Of a stretch of DNA of 9,975 bases, positions 5,916 through 9,975 are shown one piece after another. The notes under the pieces were generated by a model. The model saw nothing but the letters and a program-made list of their open reading frames with translations. It searched no databases and had not been told where the DNA came from. The DNA is from an uncultured Rikenellaceae bacterium. GTDB taxonomy: Bacteria; Bacteroidota; Bacteroidia; Bacteroidales; Rikenellaceae. Positions within the stretch are counted from its first letter, which is position 1, and each line of letters opens with the position of its first letter. Location of the stretch: positions 1 to 9,975 of the forward strand of contig CAMRVW010000081.1 in NCBI GenBank assembly GCA_947054185.1, written 5' to 3'. The translations under genes were made by a program, and so were the position numbers.

Positions 5916-6074
5916 TTACACCCGCATGTTTCCGCGTGGCATGCCTTTTTGCCTCGTGTGGTTTTTAGGGTACCGGTATCTTGCCACGAGGTTTTGATCC
6001 GCTGTTTTGTCGCATTTTTTTGCCGACAGTTTTTGTCCGAAGTTTTTGAGGTACGACGGTTTTTGTTCCGGCAT
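5916..6074 (-). other. Possible small Lys/Arg-rich ORF, 52 residues
   Basis: An ATG at 6074 (minus) opens a 52-codon frame ending in TAA. The product would be very basic (8 Lys, 5 Arg against 3 acidic residues), starting MPEQKPSYLKNFGQKLSAKK. I recognise no family. There is no promoter box or Shine-Dalgarno sequence. The frame is also open further upstream through the repeats to 6326, which is implausible as protein. The Lys codons are simply the T tracts of the plus strand (about 5992-6064), so this may be an accident of composition. Reported as a candidate only. Confidence 0.2.
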
Positions 6075-6098
6075 GGCAGCAGAGGCACGAGGCCGCAA

Positions 6099-6128
6099 CG
6101 GGCCGACCCTCCCCCCCCGGGAGGCCCG
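6099..6128. other. GC-rich hairpin
   Basis: CCTCCC (6108-6113), loop CCCCC, GGGAGG (6119-6124), extended by CGGG (6099-6102) and CCCG (6125-6128) across an internal bulge. There is no T tract. It occupies the position beside copy B that the 5472-5511 stem occupies beside copy A. Confidence 0.6.
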
Positions 6129-6197
6129 TAACCCCGCTTGGTTATTATAGTGCAGTGACTTAAGTACATTCACGTCGCGCATCACCTCCCCACCCTG

Positions 6198-6261
6198 CCC
6201 TCCGCAGGCTCCGTTCCGCTCTCCGACACGACAAAGCACGTTCCTCACACCACTGCCCCGG
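6198..6261 (-). repeat. Degenerate repeat, copy B
   Basis: The second copy of the 5591-5660 sequence, in the same orientation, about 600 bases away. On the far (right) side it runs directly into the partial GC-rich repeat copy 4, suggesting composite, mosaic elements. Confidence 0.75.
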
Positions 6262-6276
6262 AATCCGCACCCACAA

Positions 6277-6326
6277 GGACCGCCGGAGACAGTGCCGGCA
6301 AATAAAAACGGAGGCAGTGCCGGCAA
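6277..6326 (-). repeat. Interspersed GC-rich repeat, copy 4 (partial)
   Basis: Two tandem 25-base units, with cores CAGTGCCGGCAA at 6290 and 6315, preceded by GGACCGCCGGAG, which resembles GGGCCGCCGGAG of copy 1. It lacks the 11-base units and the terminator-like hairpin. Its end abuts the -33 element of the following promoter. Confidence 0.7.
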
Positions 6327-6327
6327 T

Positions 6328-6360
6328 TTTGTCGAAATTGTGTAATTTTTATTACCTTTG
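6328..6360 (+). promoter_or_regulatory. Promoter of the HAD phosphatase gene
   Basis: TTTG at 6328-6331 and TACCTTTG (TAnnTTTG) at 6353-6360 with a 21-base spacer. Transcription would start near 6366, about 25 bases before the ATG at 6392. This supports that start over the in-frame ATG at 6317, which lies upstream of the promoter inside the repeat. Confidence 0.75.
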
Positions 6361-6391
6361 GCAAGACGCGAGTGTGCTTAAATTATTAATT

Positions 6392-7036
6392 ATGATAAAG
6401 GGTGTTATTTTCGATATGGATGGTGTTCTTGTCGACAACAGGGACATACACACAGAGGCTTTCCTGATGTTTTGCCGGCGTCACGGTTTTGAGATGGACG
6501 CCAAGACCTTGATGCCTTTGTTCGGCATGGGTAATGAGGACATAATGCAAGGACTGTTCGGAAGAGAGTTGTCGCGTGAGGAGATAGATAGTTTCTCGCA
6601 AGAGAAAGAGTCCATCTATCGAGAGATATTCGCCGAACGCATAGAGCCAACTCCGGGTCTCAGGGAGTTTTTAGAGGGGTTACGGCAGCAGGGGATAAAA
6701 ATTGCGGTCGGCAGCTCGGGCATGAGGCTCAATGTCGATTTTGTGTTGGAGCGTTGCGGCATTACCCGATATTTCGATGCCATAGCCAATGGCGACTTGG
6801 TCAGACGAGCCAAACCCGACCCTGAAGTATTCGTGTTGGCGGCGCGTCTTTTAGGACTCGACAACAGTGAGTGCCTGGTTTTTGAAGATTCGTTTGCGGG
6901 CATAAAGGCAGCACGGGCGGCCGGATCGCCGGTCATTGCACTGGCAACGACATTTCCACGCGAGCGCCATACCGATTATGATATGATAATAGACGATTTC
7001 ACGCAGATAGACGCTTCGGTGGTTGAGCGGTTTTAA
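6392..7036 (+). CDS. HAD-IA phosphatase, beta-phosphoglucomutase-like
   Basis: 214-residue cytoplasmic HAD-superfamily enzyme of the beta-phosphoglucomutase/sugar-phosphatase group (subfamily IA, variant 3). Motif I is FDMDGVLVD with nucleophile Asp8 and general acid Asp10. A helical cap covers about residues 16-85. Motif II is VGSSG with Ser108, motif III is Lys141 in AKPDPEVF, and motif IV is FEDSFAGIKAA with Glu165-Asp166. The E-D form of motif IV and the DMDGVL signature favour the beta-PGM/sugar-phosphate phosphatase type, but the substrate cannot be assigned. The start at 6392 gives the standard MIKGVIFDMDG N-terminus. It is followed 41 bases later by the M20 dipeptidase, with no promoter or terminator seen between them, so the two may be co-transcribed. 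Confidence 0.9.
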   Translation: MIKGVIFDMDGVLVDNRDIHTEAFLMFCRRHGFEMDAKTLMPLFGMGNEDIMQGLFGRELSREEIDSFSQEKESIYREIFAERIEPTPGLREFLEGLRQQGIKIAVGSSGMRLNVDFVLERCGITRYFDAIANGDLVRRAKPDPEVFVLAARLLGLDNSECLVFEDSFAGIKAARAAGSPVIALATTFPRERHTDYDMIIDDFTQIDASVVERF

Positions 7037-7077
7037 CCGTCAGTATATCTGCCGATAACACTAGAAACTATAAAAAC

Positions 7078-8445
7078 ATGAGCATGGAAAAACCGATAAG
7101 TTACGCAAAGGAGAATTATTCCCGTTTTATGGATGAGTTGTTCGAGGTGATGCGCATACCCTCTATCAGTGCATTGTCAGAGCATGCTCCCGATATGGTG
7201 CGCTGCGCCGAGGCGTTGCGTGAACGTCTCTTGAAGGCAGGTGCCGACAGTGCCGAAGTGATGGCCACAGACGGGGCGCCTGTGGTGTTTGCCCACAAGG
7301 TGGTCGATGTGTCGAAGCCGACGGTTTTGGTTTACGGCCATTATGACGTGATGCCCGTTGAGCCGCTCGAATTGTGGGTGACACCTCCGTTTGAGCCGCA
7401 AGTGCGTGACGGTAAGATATGGGGACGTGGTGCTGACGATGACAAGGGTCAGGGATTCATGCACATAGCGGCTTTCGAGTCGATGGTGGCATGCGACAGC
7501 CTGCCTTGCAACGTCAAGTTTCTGTTTGAGGGTGAGGAGGAGATAGGTTCTCCGGCGCTCACGGTGTGGTGCGAAGATCATGCCGATTTGCTGGCTGCCG
7601 ACCTGATATTGGTCTCTGACACGGCCATGGCATCGCTCGATTGTCCCACGGTGACGTGCGGACTCAGAGGGCTCGCATATTTGGACATGACCGTCACGGG
7701 GCCCGACCGCGACCTTCACTCGGGCCTGTTCGGCGGTGCGGTCGACAATCCGCTGGGTGTCATAAGCCGCATAATTGCCGGATTGCACGACAAGGATGGC
7801 CGTGTGACGGTGAAAGGTTTTTATGATGATGTGGTTGAGTTGAGCGATAAGGAACGTGCCGAGATTGCCAAGCGTCCGTTTGACGAGGAAGCCTATCGGA
7901 ACAGCTTGGGAGTTGGCGCGCTGGCCGGAGAGTCCGGTTATACCACACCAGAGCGTACGGGTGTTCGTCCTGCCCTCGACGTGAACGGCATCTGGGGCGG
8001 TCACATAGGCGAAGGCTCCAAGACGGTGATACCGTCGCAGGCACACGCCAAGGTGTCGATGCGTCTGGTGGCCAACCAGGATTACAACAAGATTGCCGAG
8101 TTGTTCAGAGAACATGTCATCAATGTCGCCCCTGCATCGGTGAGGGTTGATATGAGACCCTCGCACGGAGGTGCGCCATATATGATGTCGCCGTCACATC
8201 CCGCCTATATCGCTGCTTCTAAAGCCATTGAGGATGTGCTCGGCAAACCCGCACTTCCTTTTTTCAGCGGAGGAAGCATACCCATCATAAGCAAGATATC
8301 GGCGTTGCTCGGAGCCAAGGCCCTGTTGCTCGGCTTCGGATTGGGTGACGACAACACTCACTCGCCGAACGAGAATTATGCAGTCGAAAATTTCCAAAAA
8401 GGGATAGAGACGATAATACGCTTTTACGGTTACATGTTCGGTTGA
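7078..8445 (+). CDS. M20-family metallodipeptidase
   Basis: 455-residue cytosolic dinuclear-zinc dipeptidase of the M20 (carnosinase/PepV-like, CNDP-type) group, which cleaves dipeptides to free amino acids. Metal and catalytic residues visible are: His88 and catalytic Asp90 in YGHYDVMP; the bridging Asp121 in GRGADDDKG; Glu154 (catalytic) and Glu155 (metal) in EGEEEIGS; Asp181 in LVSDTAMAS; His214 in DLHSGLFGG of the dimerisation (lid) domain; and His428 in NTHSPNE. The length is typical and there is no signal peptide. A second ATG two codons in (7084) is an equally possible start. The gene ends with a strong terminator 34 bases downstream. It may share a transcript with the HAD gene upstream, though the functional link is not obvious. 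Confidence 0.95.
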   Translation: MSMEKPISYAKENYSRFMDELFEVMRIPSISALSEHAPDMVRCAEALRERLLKAGADSAEVMATDGAPVVFAHKVVDVSKPTVLVYGHYDVMPVEPLELWVTPPFEPQVRDGKIWGRGADDDKGQGFMHIAAFESMVACDSLPCNVKFLFEGEEEIGSPALTVWCEDHADLLAADLILVSDTAMASLDCPTVTCGLRGLAYLDMTVTGPDRDLHSGLFGGAVDNPLGVISRIIAGLHDKDGRVTVKGFYDDVVELSDKERAEIAKRPFDEEAYRNSLGVGALAGESGYTTPERTGVRPALDVNGIWGGHIGEGSKTVIPSQAHAKVSMRLVANQDYNKIAELFREHVINVAPASVRVDMRPSHGGAPYMMSPSHPAYIAASKAIEDVLGKPALPFFSGGSIPIISKISALLGAKALLLGFGLGDDNTHSPNENYAVENFQKGIETIIRFYGYMFG

Positions 8446-8479
8446 GAATATGTACCTTTGAGAAAGTTATTACACTTTT

Positions 8480-8501
8480 GGGGGCGCGGCCCCCTTTTTT
8501 T
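8480..8501 (+). terminator. Intrinsic terminator of the dipeptidase transcript
   Basis: GGGGGC (8480-8485), loop GCG, GCCCCC (8489-8494), then seven T (8495-8501), 34 bases after the dipeptidase stop. Confidence 0.92.
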
Positions 8502-8937
8502 ATTCCTTATTAGGTGATGCGGAAGAATGGAGGGAGCGGACATTATATGATGCAGAGACGGTATGTCATGGGGCTCGGGTGTGTGGCAAGGTTCGGCCGT
8601 AAGACATGTATATGCGTGACGTGACGCTCTGTATGAAAGCGGGGGCTTGACGGAGAGCGGAGACTGCGGTGGTCTTGAGGTTCGGGAAACAACTATCTGC
8701 CAGTGACAAAACTAATCTCTTTGAATCATGTACATCCCGTCCAAGTAAAAGGATTGCGGCGTCACCTTGTCATGCCGATTATAAAGGATATGTGCGTTTT
8801 CAGGCCTTCAATCCGCAGAGCTATTTGATATTCAGTGAGGTATATGTGCTTATGAACCGATTTTGACCTCTTTGGCAGAGAGGAAACAGTGACGTTTTTA
8901 TTCCGCTTTTCTGAGGCGGTCGCATTATGGTGATCAT
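8502..8937. other. Intergenic stretch without a recognisable gene
   Basis: 436 bases between two converging terminators. Short frames exist (plus 8669-8866, minus 8762-8959), but they overlap each other, resemble nothing known and lack promoters. 8651-8672 read on the minus strand loosely resembles the start of repeats A/B (CCGCAG...CTCC...GCTCTCCG), perhaps a third decayed copy. Otherwise I see nothing in it. Confidence 0.6.
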
Positions 8938-8970
8938 AAAAAAGCCCGACTGAATTCAAAGTCGGGCTTT
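8938..8970 (-). terminator. Intrinsic terminator of the SIMPL-domain gene
   Basis: On the minus strand AAAGCCCGACT (8970-8960) pairs perfectly with AGTCGGGCTTT (8951-8941) across an 8-base loop, and the T tract is completed at 8943-8938. It lies 20 bases beyond the stop codon at 8991. Confidence 0.93.
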
Positions 8971-8990
8971 CGGAGCGTATTCTGAAATGG

Positions 8991-9761
8991 TTATTTTATT
9001 CGGAAACGGACGCTTGTTCTCTCGCTCAGTTTGATTTTGCGTATGTTGTCGATGCTGTTGCGCACATCTTCTATATCCATTGCGCCACCTTCTGCCGCGT
9101 CCTCTGCTTTAAGCGAACGTGATGCGGCTGCGTATGTCACATTCATAAATTGGGGGCGTATATAACCGAGACTTCCGTCGTTGCTCGAATCTATGTTGAG
9201 CACTTCGCCAAGCTCTTCGCCAATGGCTTCAACGAGCACCTTGGCTTTGTTCTGAGCCGCTTTGAGAGCTTTAACTTTACAGTCGAGGCGATATTCTCCT
9301 ATCTTGTCGTTTTTCAACTCGGTGATGTTCATATAGTCGATGCCGCGGGTCTCCACATTTTTGATTATGTTGTCGACAACCTTAAAGTCTTTGAGCTTCA
9401 GTTCGTAACGTTTGCTGTTAAGGAAGTCTTTGCCAACCCGGCGACCATATCCGCCAACCTCGCGCACAGATATCTCCTCTTTCTTGACACCGGCTTTGAG
9501 AAGGGCGGCCACCAGGTCGTTCTCTATATCGGCAAGAGGAACCTTGGTCTTGAAGTTTTCAACCTTGACCTTCTTGTCGAACTCCTCTTTCCAGTATTCG
9601 GTGATGTTTATGGCGAACGTTATCTCATTAGGCTCAACCTCTATCTCGGCGCTGCCGGTCACGTCGATGTATCTTATGGGCTCGAGTTGTGCTGTTGTGT
9701 TTTGGGCACCGGCCGTTATCGCCATTGACAGGCAAAGAGCTAAAAACAATGCTTTTTTCAT
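8991..9761 (-). CDS. Exported SIMPL-domain (DUF541) protein
   Basis: 256-residue protein with a clear signal peptide: MKK, a hydrophobic core ALFLALCLSMAI, and probable signal peptidase I cleavage after AGA at about residue 19 (no lipobox Cys at the junction). The mature part is a SIMPL/DUF541 domain, family signature YIDVTGSAEIEVEPNEITFAI (split here as YIDVTGSAEIEV, then EPNEITFAI; residues 31-51). Later come the characteristic KALKAAQNKAKVLVEAIGEELGEV region in two parts (KALKAAQNKAK, then LVEAIGEELGEV; about 164-187) and a C-terminal strand ending SVRFRIK. The family is periplasmic or outer-membrane-associated in Gram-negatives. Its general role is poorly defined (oxidative stress links in some species), so no specific function is assigned. 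It is monocistronic, with its own promoter and terminator. Confidence 0.92.
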   Translation of the reverse strand: MKKALFLALCLSMAITAGAQNTTAQLEPIRYIDVTGSAEIEVEPNEITFAINITEYWKEEFDKKVKVENFKTKVPLADIENDLVAALLKAGVKKEEISVREVGGYGRRVGKDFLNSKRYELKLKDFKVVDNIIKNVETRGIDYMNITELKNDKIGEYRLDCKVKALKAAQNKAKVLVEAIGEELGEVLNIDSSNDGSLGYIRPQFMNVTYAAASRSLKAEDAAEGGAMDIEDVRNSIDNIRKIKLSERTSVRFRIK

Positions 9762-9788
9762 AATGAATCGGTGTTAATGTTTATTCGG

Positions 9789-9819
9789 TAAAGTTACGTA
9801 ATAAATATTAAAAAGCAAA
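9789..9819 (-). promoter_or_regulatory. Promoter of the SIMPL-domain gene
   Basis: On the minus strand TTTG (9819-9816), a 19-base spacer, then TAACTTTA (9796-9789), one base from TAnnTTTG. Transcription would start about 20 bases before the ATG at 9761. A perfect TAAATTTG also lies at 9823-9816 but has no -33 element at the correct distance. Confidence 0.6.
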
Positions 9820-9843
9820 TTTATCATCAAACATCATACCGTT

Positions 9844-9968
9844 TTTGCGGGCACTGCCGGCTATTCTGCCGGGACTGACGTTTATTACCGGCACTGCCTC
9901 CGGCGGCCCTTCCGGGGGAGGGGTCACGGAGGGGTCTCGGACCCCCTTTTGATATTTTTTGAGGACAA
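9844..9968 (+). repeat. Interspersed GC-rich repeat, copy 3
   Basis: CTG-containing units at 9854, 9875 and 9894 (spacing 21 and 19) lead into the GC block (CCTCCGG...GGGGGAGG). Two tandem 11-base units follow, GGGGTCACGGA (9920-9930) and GGGGTCTCGGA (9931-9941), then the tail TTTTGATATTTTTTGAGG. Same orientation as copy 2, opposite to copy 1. It may continue past the window end. Confidence 0.85.
9931..9960 (+). terminator. Terminator-like hairpin in repeat copy 3
   Basis: GGGGTC (9931-9936), loop TCG, GACCCC (9940-9945), then CTTTTGATATTTTTT. No plus-strand gene precedes it in the window, so its role as a terminator has no visible client here. Confidence 0.45.
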
Positions 9969-9975
9969 AAACTAA

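Larger units (their letters stand above)
5038..6391. other. 1.35-kb intergenic region of repeats and hairpins, no confident gene
   Basis: Holds repeat copies 2, A, B and 4, the 21-base inverted repeat, several perfect GC stems, and a run of T tracts (4-7 T) between 5946 and 6064. Reading frames here are short, Arg/Gly/Pro-rich and unlike any family I know. 5690-5940 shows no repeat or structure that I could identify. The promoter of the next gene lies at 6328-6360. Confidence 0.7.

Noticed and set aside
6317..6391. In-frame upstream extension of the HAD phosphatase
   Set aside because: It starts inside repeat copy 4 and upstream of the promoter; the family N-terminus begins at 6392.
7177..8166. 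329-codon open frame on the minus strand
   Set aside because: Lies wholly antisense to the M20 dipeptidase, is His/Arg-rich with no recognisable domain, and is a shadow of that gene's codon bias.
8453..8460. Perfect TAnnTTTG box (TACCTTTG) immediately after the dipeptidase stop
   Set aside because: No TTTG/TTG element 19-21 bases upstream, and the terminator at 8480 would end any transcript after about 35 bases.
8669..8866. 65-codon plus-strand frame
   Set aside because: No promoter or recognisable domain, and overlapped by an equally unremarkable minus-strand frame.
1..9968. Could the spaced repeats be a CRISPR array?
   Set aside because: Units are of irregular length and diverged, with no uniform spacers and no cas genes.

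Overview
The window looks like chromosomal DNA from a member of the Bacteroidales (phylum Bacteroidota). The evidence is as follows. Four gene starts are preceded by Bacteroidetes-type promoters (a -33 TTTG/TTG and a -7 TAnnTTTG box about 19-21 bases apart). Start codons lack Shine-Dalgarno sequences. Ile is often encoded by ATA. The protein families present (DnaK ending in an acidic EEVK tail, YjjG-type HAD hydrolase, SIMPL-domain lipoprotein-sized exported protein, M20 dipeptidase) are typical of the group. I cannot name the genus from sequence alone.

Layout: (1) dnaK on the minus strand (148-2034), with an intrinsic terminator just downstream and a long upstream region (2035-2416) packed with TGTCR/YGACA pentamers. 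(2) A plus-strand metal(loid)-response cassette: a cysteine-rich ArsR-family repressor (2417-2743), a small CxxC thioredoxin-fold protein (2808-3038), a 246-base gap with no convincing gene, and an ArsP/DUF318-type permease (3285-4253). A TTCG-N8-CGAA inverted repeat wraps the -7 box of arsR, and a second copy lies in front of the thioredoxin gene, so autoregulation at two sites is likely. (3) A YjjG-like nucleotidase (4339-5037) with its own promoter inside the tail of the ars region. (4) 1.35 kb (5038-6391) with no confident gene, made of interspersed GC-rich repeats and strong hairpins. (5) A beta-phosphoglucomutase-like HAD phosphatase (6392-7036) followed after 41 bases by an M20 dipeptidase (7078-8445) and a strong terminator. 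(6) An empty 0.44 kb stretch. (7) A minus-strand exported SIMPL-domain protein (8991-9761) with its own terminator and promoter.

The most notable non-genic content is a family of interspersed repeats (window start, about 5041, about 6277, about 9844). Each has a short GC-rich palindrome region and tandem CTGCC-containing units, and three carry a short terminator-like hairpin. A related hairpin at 5669-5688 shows a compensatory base-pair change, so RNA structure seems to be what is conserved. Both window ends fall in this repeat, which would fit a contig broken at repeats.

The genes are mostly ordinary housekeeping or stress functions. I found no defence system, CRISPR array, transposase, phage gene, rRNA or tRNA. 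The less explained signals are regulatory (paired ArsR-type operators, pentamer cluster upstream of dnaK) and structural (the hairpin-rich repeat region).
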